The notes beneath the pieces were generated by a model. The model saw nothing but the letters and a program-made list of their open reading frames with translations, was not told the origin of the DNA and did not search any database. From contig NC_090446.1 in the NCBI RefSeq assembly GCF_031143425.1, positions 654,307,717 through 654,371,716 on the forward strand: a DNA stretch of 64,000 nt, read 5' to 3'. Of the stretch, positions 36,500 through 49,420 are shown piece by piece (positions within the stretch are counted from its first letter, which is position 1; every line of letters starts with the position of its first letter). Origin of the DNA: Pleurodeles waltl. Taxonomy: Eukaryota > Chordata > Amphibia > Caudata > Salamandridae. Position numbers and translations under genes: made by a program.

Positions 36500-37467
36500 T
36501 TTTCTCGTCTTTTGTTTCACAAAGTTTGTAATCAATAAGTGACTTTAATTCCCGGAATACTCTTCGCTTGCCTTTCCCCTTCCAATCGAGCCCCACGGAC
36601 TGCGTCCAATCCGTGCGCGGCCCTTCTTTGCAACCAACCTATCCCAGCGCGGCTCCTAGTGACGTCACACTCACACACACTGCGGCTGACAAAGCCTCGC
36701 GGCTAGTCCTCCTTCACTCAGCTCCTCTCGCAACAACTTCTGGCATGTATCGCGAGCAACCAAATAATAATAAAACAGATCTGTCGGTTTACTACAGGAA
36801 GGGTAACACAATCGCTTCAGGACCTTAGGGATTTTTCACTAGCCTCGGCAGTTATTCCATCTTTCTCGGTCCCCACTTTCGCAAGCAAATCTGACCCGCA
36901 GACTCTGCTCTCAACTTGTCAGTGATCTATTCTAGTGCACTTAGAATTTGTCAAAGCCCGAAGTCGAAATTTTCTTTCACTCCCTTAACACACGTACCGA
37001 CTCGTTGACCACGCCTGGTCAACCTATTAAACCGACCAGACCACAACATAAAACAAGTGTCTCATACACTTTTCAACATACTCCGGAGTCTCTTGACCTC
37101 GCAGGGCCCGTCTCAACAACAACAACCACGTGGACCTTTTTCTGCACAAAGCGCTACATGCACATGAAGTTCGACGACTTCCCTACTCTCACACTCGGAG
37201 TCGCACCTCCGCTATTCTCTAAAATCCTCGCAACCTTTTCAAACAATCTGCGGCAATAAGCTGTGCAAGCGCAAAACCCTGACTTCACTCATACCGTCAC
37301 TAGTACCGCCAACGCCGATTTCACACCTCCATTCTCTCCATTCGCAAGCTCCGAGATCCCGGGAAAGTCGCGGGGGACTTAGGGCATCATCATTCTCTCA
37401 ATCTGTTTTACCCAAGAAAAATCTAATTCAACACCATATACCTCTCGAGTGGGGTCCCAAAAGTCGG
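36500..37467 (-). other. ERV 5' leader
   Basis: About 970 bp between the primer site and gag ATG, presumably containing splice donor and packaging signal. No clear motif identified. Confidence 0.5.
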
Positions 37468-37485
37468 AACCGTCCTCTGCTACCA
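37468..37485 (-). other. Primer-binding site, initiator tRNA-Met type
   Basis: The minus strand reads TGGTAGCAGAGGACGGTT, which matches the complement of the 3' end of vertebrate initiator tRNA-Met at 17 of 18 positions as I know it. It lies 5 nt inside the 5' LTR. Confidence 0.75.
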
Positions 37486-37490
37486 TCTAC

Positions 37491-39160
37491 TGATAGAGCG
37501 TTCCGTACCAATAAATTACCTGTATTTGGACGCTCTTGGGTCGATGAATCTTTTGACCAAGTGGGACTCTCTTCACCCGAGATCAATCAATTTAATCAAA
37601 TCAATAATCAATAACGAACATAAGCAATCCCCTGATCAACATAACACTTCACAATTAATCCAGAAAACATTTCGTCGAACCATGACCTTTCGGCCATGAA
37701 TAACCACACCAGTTTATTCAAAGTTAATGAATTTATTTCCCTATATTAACAAAGCTAGCACAATATAAATGTGTCTCAACACCAAATGATATATGTAAAT
37801 GAACATTAATAGCTGTCCATAACGGCGGAAAAGATGCAATCTATGCAGCATTTGAATAACAATGCATTCGATAATAGCAACGCAAACCACTAAAACTATA
37901 ATCTGCAATGAGCTAATTGCATACATTAGTCAGCATAACAAGGTCTCAAATTGCATCGTGCAACAAATGAATCCTCCTCTAACCTCAAATCAGCATCTGC
38001 ATGTGGGACTTCATGCAAAAACAATTTAGCAACATTAATTTAGAAAACTCCTAACTAGGGCTCTTATCAAAAATCAGCAGTTGGTTACCTAAAAGAAACA
38101 CAATGCAATTATACAATTTCCTTTCATATTTACCAAATTCAATCAGCATTCAAGGAAGTCTTCGTCTCACAGGTACCGGATTCCGATCAGCATGGGACGG
38201 GGGCAAAGGGGCAGGGTGGACAGGGCAATTTGCCTCACAGCGGCAAGATAAAAGGACAAAACTACTACTTTATGCAAAGGGACGAATCAAAGTTAAAGTC
38301 TCTAGGGCGAGAATTACTTAAAGTCTCTTTTCTCTCGATTAGAGAAAGTATCAAAGTCTCATTCAAAATGGCGTCGAACATCAATTGGCATCGTAGAAGA
38401 TGGCAAAATGACGAAGTCGGCAAGATGGGCCATAATGGCTGCAATGTCTGCAATGTCTAATGTCCTCAATGGGTGCAATGGCTAAAATTGGCTAATGGCT
38501 GTAATGTCCGATGGGTAATGGCTGCTTTCTTCTTGTGCACCGGGTTTAAATAAACAACAGTTAAAATCCAGTAGGGTCTTCCATTGGAGGGTTCATAGGT
38601 TGGCTTCAAATTGTCCAATCAAAAACAACAATTCACAAGCTTCTACCTAGGCATACATTATCCTTGGAGTCGGGAACGTAAGTTGCAACATATTTTACCA
38701 ATTAACTCACTTTCAGAGCTTCCATTGTCTGCACCTGCAGATTGACCTTGGAGCAAAGAAGAAGATGCCAGGCTGGCACGAAACCTTAAAGATAAGCATG
38801 TGAACCGATCTCACTGGAAAAGTACAGCTTCAAGCAAGAATACACGTTTTAGTAGCACATTAGAAAAACACGAGCATCTAAACCGTGAGACACGGCAACT
38901 AGGCCGAAGCCTCCACTAAAGTTATGCTAAGCTAAAACATTTCAAACAAGCAAATCATGGCACACGTTTACGGTTATGTCAGATTAGTACAATTCTGATA
39001 CATCACGTTATATAAAGCACGCTTATAAATGTTGGCGAACTACTCTGAGGGCACATTTGTCCCCGTACAATCCTTATTAGTTCGGTTAAAGTCACACTTG
39101 ATTATTGCAGCACTACGATTATGCGCTAATAAATGTAAAACCTTCATTTCTGCGTCATCA
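37491..39160 (-). mobile_element. ERV 5' LTR (1670 bp)
   Basis: Counterpart of 25223-26892. Differences seen: two near 37675, and single changes near 37877, 37904, 38209, 38564 and 38868. All are substitutions. Confidence 0.95.
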
Positions 39161-39164
39161 ACAC
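39161..39164. repeat. ERV target-site duplication, right (ACAC)
   Basis: Matches 25219-25222. Confidence 0.8.
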
Positions 39165-40374
39165 CCACCAACTTCCACATTCTAGAACCAACACGAGGTA
39201 CCACATAATAAACATATTACAGGACAAGCCACAGTGCCACCATTTCGTTTATGCTTAAGGTACAGCACTGCTCCTTTTAAACTATGATACACGTGTTAGT
39301 ATAAATGTACCTAAAATTAAACACTGTCTGCTGATATATGAATATTTACAAGCAGCAGTAGTCCGAAGACACACATCAAACGAAAAAAAAAAAGTGCTTG
39401 CACTTGGGTAAAAAAACAGAAAACAGGCCAAGAAAACAGAGATTGCCCCCTCCCTTTAATTTTAGTGGCTGAATAAGGAATGAAGAGAATGCCACAATTT
39501 CCATTTGACATACGTGAAGGAGATTGATCAAACTGTGGTATTTCAGCAAAGCTAAGAAGCATGAAAAAGCCAGTCTTGCTGTGACATTGTAGGCCAGCTG
39601 CCCATATTAGCTTTCCAATGTGAGTAGAATTGCAGTACAACCTCTGGCAAAGCCAATAACATCAGGTAGCCATTTTGAAACATTATTCTGAACACGTCCA
39701 AATTGTCCATCGTGTTGCATCCAGGTGTAATTTGAAAGCCATCTTAGAATAAGATAACAAATTTGTTAGGCAGTTTCAAGATGACCATCACATTACATTA
39801 TAATGTGCAATGATTGCCATCTTTGAATTATATAAGACAATGATTCAAGATGACTGCCTCCTGCTATCAGCCTTGCCAATGCTTGTGCCGTGCTTCCAAA
39901 AGCATTGGCAAAGCTTGTAGTGACAGCTGTGGGTGACAGGCAGGGATGTTAGCAGGGAGGCAATGGGAGCGACAGAAAGAGCAAGAGAGAAATGTTGGAG
40001 AGGAGAGAGAGGAGAGAGAGAAAAAAGAGAGAGAAAGAGGGACCGACCTAGAGGGGTAGGAGTGTTCGGTGTTTTATAATAACTCCTAATCTGTTTTCTG
40101 TATCTGTTTGGCCCTTCAGTTCATGGTTCCCGAATGCAGAGACCTGTTTACCATTTAATGCTGCAAGCTCAATGAGCCAATGCCATTATTCTTTGGTAGT
40201 AAAGAACTTAGAGGTTTTAGTAAAACATTCTTTAAAAAAAAATGAAGTTTGTACAGAGGAGCAAATGGCTTCAAATTGAGTGTTTCACTTAGGCAACGCT
40301 TTCAAGTTGACTAATCAGTTTCACAATAAGATAACCCTTGAACAGACAAGTGAAACAGATGTTTTTTCGTTACA

Positions 40375-40680
40375 CCCTTCTGTGAGTATATTCAAAATAG
40401 ATTTTCTGTATACTCCTCTTCCAATAATGACTTCACTTCATGAGATATGTCCATGCAGTAGTTTTGTACAACCAGTAAAACCAGCATTGGTCATCGTAGA
40501 AGAGTTGGAATTAGGGGCTTGTTAACTGGAGAGGGCACGACCACCTGTTAGTATATATTGATCACCAGCTTTTGCAAAGGAGTGTCGTCAATGCTCGTCA
40601 TTCACGGGTGTCCAGCACTGCATGATTCTTTATACACTTATGTCTAAAAGATGCATAATTCCCTAAATATACCCCCTTCT
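40375..40680 (+). repeat. Diverged duplicate, copy 1
   Basis: Shares with 41690-41975: tattca.aatagatttt, atgacttcactt, tccatgca.tagttt, ccacct.ttag, and atgattcttata-type text ending in attcccta. Each copy is followed by a GA-rich tract. Confidence 0.65.
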
Positions 40681-41689
40681 TTTATTCTTTTCTAAGGTTT
40701 TGTGAATGTATGTCACCCAAACATACTAAAATTCCCTTCTAACCTAACAAGTGCTTGATTTTGTGGACCAGCCCTTATGTTTCCTTACCTAATATTTACT
40801 GAGAGCATGAGAGGAAAAAAAACAAACAAAGGGAAAGAAAGAGGAGAGAAAGACAGAAACACAGTCACAATGAGAGATAGCGTTAGTGAGATAAAAGGGT
40901 TGGGAGAGCCTGATGGTGGATCAAAGAGGCATGAGGTAGATTAAAGATTGTGCCTCAAATATTTCGCCCAGCGACATTTAATAGGACCGGCTTCCAAGCA
41001 GAGTTCTGGTCACCAGCACTTATTCTTTTATTCTTTCAAAAATGTGGCACCGAACCTAACCCGTGATCAAAGGAGAAAAACCTAATACTCTCCATCCATT
41101 AATTTTGATCCTCATATTTAACTCCAATATTCATAAACCTCATATCATTTCTTTATTGAATTAATGCACTACCTTATACGTTCTGTCAGTTATAAACTAG
41201 TTATTTGTTTACTCTCAGAAAACTTAAGCTGCACATTGTTCACGATTACACCTGGAAATCTGAAGAATGAAACAAAATAGGAAGGAAAATCTGACATCAT
41301 TTGCTTTGAAAAAATTCACAGTATATTCTAATTATTTATTATATTTCATTATTTTAATCTTTTCCTTTACACATATATTAGAAGATATTACTTTTAAAAA
41401 ACGTTGTTCCCTTTCCAGTATTTTGTTACATCAGAAATTAGAGTCCCGAGAAACTGTTAGTGCTGTGTTATTTCCTCTTTGGGTTTATGTCTTGGGAGAT
41501 GGCAAATAAGCTAATGAAAGTGACTTTGCATCGAAACTAATATAAGGAATAATTTGATATGCAATAACATGCACTCTAATGACATTGAAAGCATCAGGTA
41601 GAACACGGAAAGCTTTCTTTCAGCCATCTTGTTTTTCTCACTAATACTTGGCGTAACTCAATTTACTAATGTGCATGACACGTTTTGCA

Positions 41690-41975
41690 TGGGTATATTC
41701 AGAATAGATTTTGCACAAATAGCACTTCATTTGATGACTTCACTTCTTGAGACAGGTCCATGCAATAGTTTTCGTCCAGTTATTAAAACTAGCATTGATC
41801 ATCCTAGGAAGATTGGGGCTGGCAGATTCTTAAATGGAGTGTGTTCCGACCACCTATTAGAATCTGTTTTTTAATTGGATTTTGCTGACGAAGGGCGTCA
41901 ATGCATGTTGTTCCCTGAAGTACAGTGCTACGTGATTCTTTATATATTTGTGTTTAAAATATGCACGATTCCCTA
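41690..41975 (+). repeat. Diverged duplicate, copy 2
   Basis: Second copy, about 1.3 kb downstream in the same orientation. Either an old segmental duplication or two insertions of one unknown repeat. Confidence 0.65.
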
Positions 41976-42650
41976 CCGGTGTTGGCAAAATAGGAGGGGT
42001 GAGTGGGGCGGAGAGTGATGTGAAGGTAGTATGTGTTGGGGTCAGGTACCAAAGACGATTGGAGGATGTTGGGTAGAATGAGAAACAGAGTTTGCATGTG
42101 AGAGAGTGATAGAGAGGGAAAGGGAGAGAGGAAGGCCAGGACATTCACTCTTTTTGAGTGCTAAGCTGAAAAGCCACAGAAAAATACAAGCAATAGCCCT
42201 CTGGCAAGAACAGTGAAAGGATACATTCAATCAATCAAAAAGCAGGCCTAGTCCTAAATGCCCCAGAAGTGGGGAAAACATGAATACAGATGAAAGCTAT
42301 TTAATCAAGAGGAGGGCATTTAAGTACACAAGAAAGTCATTTAATCACGGTTTAGTGCAAATCAAAACAACATGCACCTAATATATGTTGCAGCATAGAT
42401 TACACTGCTGTCTGTAGCAACACCACACAAAGTGACAAATTAAGAAGTAGCCCTTTATAGAAAAGCGAAAATTGTTCAATTTTCTTCAGAGTAGAAGTGC
42501 TGGAATGGCATTTACTTTGGCTTGTTACAGGAATACATTTAAGTGTGTTTCAAAAGTGGCAAACAACCTTCTAACTATGTCTTAATAAATGGGAGAAAGC
42601 CCGAAATACTGTCATTAGTTATACGTCACAGCCGAGAAAATCTGGGAATG

Positions 42651-42655
42651 CTGTT
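42651..42655. repeat. Solo-LTR target duplication, left (CTGTT)
   Basis: Repeated at 44225-44229. Confidence 0.75.
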
Positions 42656-44224
42656 TGTTAGGCTTGGCATAATTGGCATGGTCTCCCCTAACTTTTTGCC
42701 TATACTTCCCGGGTTGCTTATGTGTGCTGGACTCTTTTTTTGCTGTTTTGTTTGCTCTGGACATTTTACCACTGCTGACCCAAGCTAAAGTGTAAGTGGT
42801 CCCTATATAAATTGTATGTGTACATTGGCTTATCCATGATTGGTATATTTGATTTACTAGTAAGTCCCTGGTAAAGTGCACAAGCGGTGCCCAGGGGAGG
42901 GGAGGAGTGGTCAGTTACACATGAAAGGGCTGTGCCTGGGGCCTAGCTTGGGCCAGGCTGGATCTTGAAAACAACAGAGACTTATTTTTGAAGAAGGCCT
43001 ACTTCAAAGACAGAAAGAGGAATAAGAAGAACACCCCAAACCCTTGACAATCAGATTACTTCTGGAGCCAAGAGGAACCTCTGCCAAGAAGAGCTGGAAC
43101 ATGGAGGAGGATTACTGCCCCTTTGCCTGTGACTGTGCTGTGCTTTGCTGTGTTGGCCTGCAGTAGCTGTTTCTACCTGAGAAAGGACATAGACTGACAT
43201 TTGTGTGACTTCTCACTGGTGAAGAATCTCCAAGGGCTTGAAACTGAGCTTGCCTCCTGTTGTTGAAGCCTCAGGAACAACAAAGACTTCTCTCTGCCAG
43301 CACTTGGGTTTCTGCTGAGAGTCCTGCCTGCCAAGTGGTGCCCTAACCTGTCTCTGAGCCCCTGAAAGGTGAAACTGGTATAAAAGGACAGAAATCCACG
43401 CAAAGACCACCGAACGGGGAAACGTTCGATGCACCACCCACCTCACGGCTGAAAATCAACGTGCCGCCGGCCTCACGGCTAAGATCGCCCGTCCACCTGC
43501 ATCGCGGCAGAGAGATGGACGTAATGCGGCTGGAGAAACAACGTGCAATACCCGCAGTGGCTGCTGTTAATGACGCAAGCTCCTACTCAGCGAGGTTTCT
43601 TGATACTGTGCGACCGGATTTCGACGCAGCATCGCTGGGCGCGGAAAATCAACACAAAGCCTGCCTGGACCCGAGGTGCCTTTCCAGATCAACACATCGC
43701 TGTCTTGCGGGAGAGAAGAAACGACGCACGCCGACACAACCGAAGGAGGAACGACGCACATTCTCACTTGCGGGTAAGAAATCGACGCATCGGTGTCCTT
43801 TTCTGACCCACACTCACCTGTGCGGCTTTATTTTGACATTACCCAGGTACTTTTGTGAAATTACAGCATTCTCACTGTTTTCTAAAGGATTAAGACGTAT
43901 TCTTTTCGAAATTCATGTCTTGACTTGTGTATGTTGGAGTTTTGTCATTTTGGTCATGTTTTGTTTAAATAAATATCTATTTTTCTAAACTTGTGTTTTG
44001 TCATTTTGTAGTGTTTTCACTGAGTTACTGTGTGTGTTGGTACAAATACTTTGCACCTTGCTTCTGAAGTTAAGCCTGAAGTTATGCCTGTCTGCGCGTG
44101 CCAAACTACCATGGGGATGAGCGGGGGTTAACTGAGGGTAATTCTCCTTTACCCTGACTAGAGTGAGGGTCCTTGCTTGGACAGGGGATAACCTGACTGC
44201 CAACCAAAGACCCCATTTCTAATA
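42656..44224 (+). mobile_element. Solo LTR related to 3001-5337 (1569 bp)
   Basis: It starts TGTTAGGCTTGG and ends ATTTCTAATA (the terminal CA has decayed to TA), with a perfect 5-bp duplication CTGTT. Homology to the 3001-5337 LTR is clear at both ends and in the gcttgcctcctgtt...gaagcctcagga segment (~43250). An AATAAA lies at 43968. No internal sequence remains, so it arose by LTR-LTR recombination. Confidence 0.85.
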
Positions 44225-44229
44225 CTGTT
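44225..44229. repeat. Solo-LTR target duplication, right (CTGTT)
   Basis: Matches 42651-42655. Confidence 0.75.
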
Positions 44230-45764
44230 TGATTGCGCTTTCCTTTATTACTTAAATCAATGCAGTAGTGAAGCATGTCAACCTGTTTTTTGGGTTCCGG
44301 GACACTGTGGTATTACAGAGCGGGGATGCAGATGGTTGTGCGGTCCCATCTGTAACACTGATAGCGCTGGTGCACATGTAGCACCAGTGCTATCTTCAGC
44401 GGGGGTTCCCACATGTGCATGGGGTGTGGCCCCAGGCAAATGAGGGATAAATGTGCCTCTCTGCGTGTGCCGTATTATGGACACGGGCATTTTAGTAAGT
44501 GCACTACAAGTGCACCACATAAAGGTGGCACCCTGTCAGAGTGCAGCTCTCTGGAGAGGGGTAAGGGTATCTCATGGACCATCCAGACATTCCCGTGCAG
44601 GCCTGTGCAGTTGCTCACGGAACCTTCCTGTAGGCGGATCTAGCTCCCCTCTTTAAATTGCAGGCAGCATGCCACCTGTACAGTAAACACCGAGCAGCTT
44701 TGAAGCAGCCTCGCTATGTTTTACTGAAAGCACTGGTTTGCGACTGTCCTGGAGGCATTCAAATAGGGTGCACTGTCTCTGTTTGGGCCTGGCACACCAC
44801 TTAAAAGTGCTGCATGGTGCAAACAAGAACAGTGCTCCCTATATTTAATGAAGACACACTGTTTTTAACAGATATCATTGCAGATCTGTGATTACTGTTG
44901 AAGAAGATAAATGAGCGGGACTGTTAACTTTCCAGGTTTCTGAGCTAACACACAATTTCTGCACACTGAAGTGACTTAAAGGAGGAACAGAGCTCCATAT
45001 AAAACTGCAAATAAATGCCTATAAATATGTATATTTTTAGGGTTTCATCACATTTTACATGGCCACACTTTGGAATGCCCACTTTCTTGCAGTTACAACT
45101 GTAACCAATTTGCAGTGGTGAGGAATTGTGCACAGAAGTTTGCCTGTTCTACGAGGCACATGGTCCACTGACCTTGATTATGTCAGTCAGGATCATGATA
45201 TTTGCAGGTGGAAATCACTTTTTTGGCATGTGTAAGCTCCACCTGCTTGCCCGAATACCTACTAATCATTTAAATCGATTTGGAAGCCTTGTTTATTGTT
45301 AACCATTTGAATAATTAGCAAATCCTTTCCCAAAGAAAAGCCATAAGTTTAATGTTCACAGTTCCCAACAAATGTACTAGGTGTATAGAAAGGTGCAGGT
45401 AGTATATTCGACCAGGGTTAGTTCAGGTGAAACGTTAAAAAAAATTAGATGGCAGCGCATTACGAACCTGCCTGACTCTCCTTCCTTTACTTAAGATTTA
45501 ATTCATGAACACTCATTTGTGGTAGTACGTTTCACAGTAAGACAGCTGCCGTCAATCCTCCTCCTTGGATTTCAATTGATTAGCTGCACTGGCTTAGTAA
45601 GAGCGCTCACTTGTGCTTTGGGAAAAGAAAGAGAGATGTCAAGTCACTCTTGATGGTTGTGGCTTCACTAAGAAAATGTGTACTTCTCTGGCAGCTTCTG
45701 TGGGCGTGTTGGACCTTATTTGCTTTTATATTATTCTGAAAAGGTGACATGTATGGGGTAAGTC
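44230..45764. other. Unassigned non-coding stretch
   Basis: No feature supported. Confidence 0.4.
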
Positions 45765-47000
45765 ATCTATTACCCTCAGAGGCTGATTCAGACCTTTGGA
45801 CTCAGATCAGAGTGTGAATTCATCCAAATAGACATTGTGAAACAATAAGCATCAAATATGACATCAAATACTCAACATAATCAATTGGAGTCAGTAATTC
45901 AAATACACCATGACCTGTGTGGCCATGAATCACAACATCAGGTTAGTAAAGTTTAAACATTTATTTCCCTTTAGATCACGTAAATAATGCGCAAGACCAA
46001 ATGATAGAAATACAGAAACATCACAGGCTGTCCAAAATGTCTGAAAAATCTCAATCTAATTAAGAAATTTAACATTAGACATTCCAAAAGAACAATGCAG
46101 AGTAGCAGCAGAATCAAGTGAAATAGAGAAACAGCATACATTTAGTTTGTGCAGTTGACACAAACTTAATCAATTAATAAACAGTCAAACTTAGACATTA
46201 AGGCAGGCATCCCTAGCTAGGACTTGAATTAGAAAGCATGCATTGACTTCATGCAAAAAGAGAAATAAGACAAAAATGAATTGTTTAATTTGGAAAACAT
46301 CTAACTATGGTGCTAACCAAAATAAGGGTTGGATATTCTAAGGAAGAAAACCTGCAAAGGAAACACAAATGCACATTGGTTATACCTCTCCTAAATGGAT
46401 CAGCAAGCAGCAGACACTTCATCAGCAGAGCACAGGAACATCAGGTCTTCAGGAGACAGCATCAGGACATTAGAGGGAAACAGTTCAGCAAGTTGGGCCG
46501 ATTATAAATGAACAGTTAGAATCATAGGCAAAGACTATGTAGCATCATCTGAACAGAACTCAAGCTAAAAGGAATCTGACTTACATTATGTAAACATTGC
46601 TATGTTAAAGTCCCAAAAGTTACTAACTAAGTTTCTATCGGACAGTCTATGGGGTGGTTTTAGTTTGCAGCCAATGATAATTTTCTGCACATCGGATGTA
46701 TCTCTTCACGTTTCCTGCAGCCATGACTGGATTAATGCTGTCAATCCTCTCTCCTCTCCAGACATCAGCTTCCGTGATTAATTACATTTAGAACTATGTG
46801 GAAACATAAAATGTGCTTCCTTCCAAAAATGAAACTTAAACAAGACAAATATGTTACATGAAAAACTGAGGCCTGTTGTTTAGTTTGTACATTATTATCT
46901 CATCTCAGGAAGGAAAATTGTAGCGAGAAAAGAACACAACTTTTCCACAGTGTGCGAGTCACACAAAATGCTTGAAGAACCATTATTTTTGCAAAGCTAG
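45765..47000 (-). mobile_element. Old LTR related to the ERV (second relic)
   Basis: Order of landmarks follows the ERV LTR: ccatgacctgtgtggccatgaat near 45910, tttatttccctttag near 45960, aaatgatagaaatacagaaa and ggctgtccaaaatgtctgaaaa near 46010-46050, and gacttcatgcaaaaa near 46246. Strongly diverged; ends approximate; no internal genes. Confidence 0.55.
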
Positions 47001-47629
47001 AATTTCTTTATCCCTCTGGTGTATTACTAAAAGGTGAGGCCTTTAAACTAGTGCTAAGAGTGAAAAATAAAACATTTCATTTAAATTTAAATCATTAATC
47101 CTTTTAGTACATATTTTTTTAAACCTTTTTCAGCACAGTCAATTATAATTAAACAAAATACATTTTCATTAGACTTATTTTCATGTAAATGCATGCTGTT
47201 TATGGTGTCCACCATTCGAGCAATACATTTTTATTTTCTAAATACATTAATTCAGTTAGGCCTTTTAATGCACATTATTTCATTATGTTTTTAGTGACAC
47301 CTTTTTATTAATATTGTTTACACTCCAACACTTCATAATTTTCAGGAGCTGCCTTGCACAAAGAAGTGCATGCAGTAGGATTGTGCACGTCGAAAGTAAT
47401 GGAGGCATCAAAGAGACCTTAATTTGTAGGGTGTAGTACAGGGGATCTCTCCATCTACCTAGACCACTGAGCAGCCCAGGACGGGGTACAAAACCGACCA
47501 TGGGATTTATTGTTCTGCTGGTGGGCTTGCAGAGGTCTTCTTCCCGCCTATGGCTCAGAAACCACAACCGTGCTGGTGAGACAACATGCCCCATCCCACC
47601 ATCAGAAGACAACTGGATCTTTGGACTTT
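47001..47629. other. Unassigned AT-rich stretch
   Basis: No feature supported. Confidence 0.4.
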
Positions 47630-49420
47630 GTGAGAAATGTAGTAGCCAAACTCATTCAACACTGATCAATAACTTCAGAACCATAAACAATTGTAAACAC
47701 AATGAACAAATTTAACAACAAAACCAAACTCCAAACCGAATAAAATTTCAAAGCTTTATTACAATCCCTATATCAATGTAACGTATATGGTGTGCAAAAC
47801 TAAATTATAAACATACATGAAAACCATAGGCTGACCAAAACGTCGAAAGAGATCAATGGGGTCATTAAGAGTTTGGCAATCGGAAACATCTGACCGCAAA
47901 ACCTCTGACGAGGAGCCCTCCACGGTGCTGGCAGTCTTCCCACTGGCCCCATTACAATTGTCCAACTGGGGTAATGGGCGGGAACCAAGGTTCCTGCCCG
48001 TCAGCCCAGTGGGAAAGGTGCAGCAGCATTGTTCCCAGCTCATTATTGAGGCTGCAGCAATGCTGCCACATGCAGGGTGCACCAGCACCCTTGAAGTGTG
48101 TCCTGTCTGCACAGCAGGCAGTGTGCTTTTCAATGGTTCTGGGCAGGGGGACTGCCATGAAAAGGGTGGCAGCGAACAAGGTTGTAATCAGCAGGGTGGT
48201 GCTGACTTCAGTGCCGTCCTGGCTAATCACAACAAACACTGCTGTCATCCCGCGGGATCAGAGATCCTGGTGGAGATGGTGATCCCCTGGCAGACGGACC
48301 TCCAGGGTTGTAATGTTGTGGTCAGACCACTACAGCTGCGTCGGTCCAACCGCCACTGCCAGTCTGATGGTCCCGAGACTGCCAGATTCGTAATCAGGCC
48401 CTAAGTCTACTCAACATCAATACTGTTAGATACTCCAAAAGAATAACATAAATTAGAAAAACTACAATATGCACATTTATTTCAGATTTAAAAGCAGACA
48501 ATGGTGACATCAGTAAGTCATCAAAATGCAATTTTTAACAATCAGTTTATTAAGGCTGGGTCATCCTTATCTCTAACGCGAATTTGGACTTGTGTGGGAA
48601 CGAGCTAATATATGCGGGCAAAAGCAAAAAGGAAACGACAAAAGAATTTGGAAAAATCATCTAACTGGGGTAACTCTTTATAAAAATATGCTGGTGTAAT
48701 TATCTGAGCTTAAAAAAGAAACAAGAAACCACATTTAGTAATACTTCTCCTCATGGGACAGCAGAGGGAAAAGATCCATTGAGCAGACCGACAGTGCAGA
48801 ACACGGCTGCACAAGGACAGATCAGCAGTTCAGATTTGATTGGGCATAGTGGTACTGAACAGCATAAGCAAATGGGGCATACAGACTAAAAGAAAACTCA
48901 GCAGAACACTTGCAGAAGGACAGGAGGTAACAGCAGCAGACTCAAAGCAGGAGTAGACTGACTCTGGAAGAGTTCTAGATGGACTAACTCAAAGTTTCAA
49001 ATTCTCTCACTAATTAGAAATATCCATTGGCCTTTTGATTGGTCCTCCAGGTGGGCTCATCTTACGCACAAGATTCAGCATCCAACGCTAGCCACTGACA
49101 CCATGAAGTTTGCAACTATTCTGGATTTTCTTAGAGAAAACAATTAGTCAGTTCAATGATTTCATACATTTTTAACAAAATATTACATTTTCTAGTTGTT
49201 TGTTACTTCAGAATTCTTTCTCAGGATACACAGGATAAGCGAAACAATTCTCACATGAAGATTAATAAACTTTCCTGTCTTGTTTGACAGTTAGAATAAA
49301 TATTGTTACATAGTTAACACTGAAACATATTCTTCGTCGTCAATGCAATAGGACATTCAACATCACGTCCGCAACCTAGGGAAAAATTAATGCCAGAGGG
49401 AACAGAATAAGCAAGTAATT
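47630..49420 (-). mobile_element. Old LTR related to the ERV (third relic), interrupted
   Basis: Landmarks: caaagctttattacaatccctatatcaa near 47750, accataggctgaccaaaacgtcgaaa near 47822, and after the nested element tactccaaaagaataaca near 48431. Same orientation as the ERV. Split by the palindromic element 47858-48401. Ends approximate. Confidence 0.5.
47858..48401. mobile_element. Palindromic DNA element, decayed, 544 bp
   Basis: Ends are GGGGTCATTAAGAGTTTGGCA and, as complement, GGGCCTGATTACGAATCTGGCA. The interior has remnants of paired arms (tggggtaatgggcgggaacc and ggttcctgcccgtcagccca). Flanking triplets no longer match. Older than the copies at 7 kb and 22 kb. Confidence 0.6.

Larger units (their letters stand above)
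25223..39160 (-). mobile_element. Endogenous retrovirus, class I-like, 13.9 kb, near complete but defective
   Basis: Two 1670-bp LTRs (TG...CA on the strand shown) bracket, in minus-strand order, leader with primer-binding site, gag-pro-pol, integrase, env and polypurine tract. Target duplication is ACAC (4 bp). The RT/integrase style, the env with a CXXC-type SU motif and an immunosuppressive-domain-like TM segment place it near gamma/epsilon-type retroviruses of fish and amphibians (inference). It is longer than typical class I ERVs (8-10 kb). LTRs differ at about seven positions in 1670, implying recent insertion. Antisense to the NSG2 exon. Confidence 0.9.
39165..42650. other. Unassigned stretch with duplicated segment and GA tracts
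   Basis: No exon recognised. It holds two diverged copies of a ~300-bp segment (see next entries) and purine-rich GA tracts at 39965-40050, 40810-40870 and 42085-42135. Confidence 0.5.

Noticed and set aside
47856..48404. 182-codon open frame over the decayed palindromic element
   Set aside because: Coincides with the transposon boundaries and inverted-repeat interior; not a protein.
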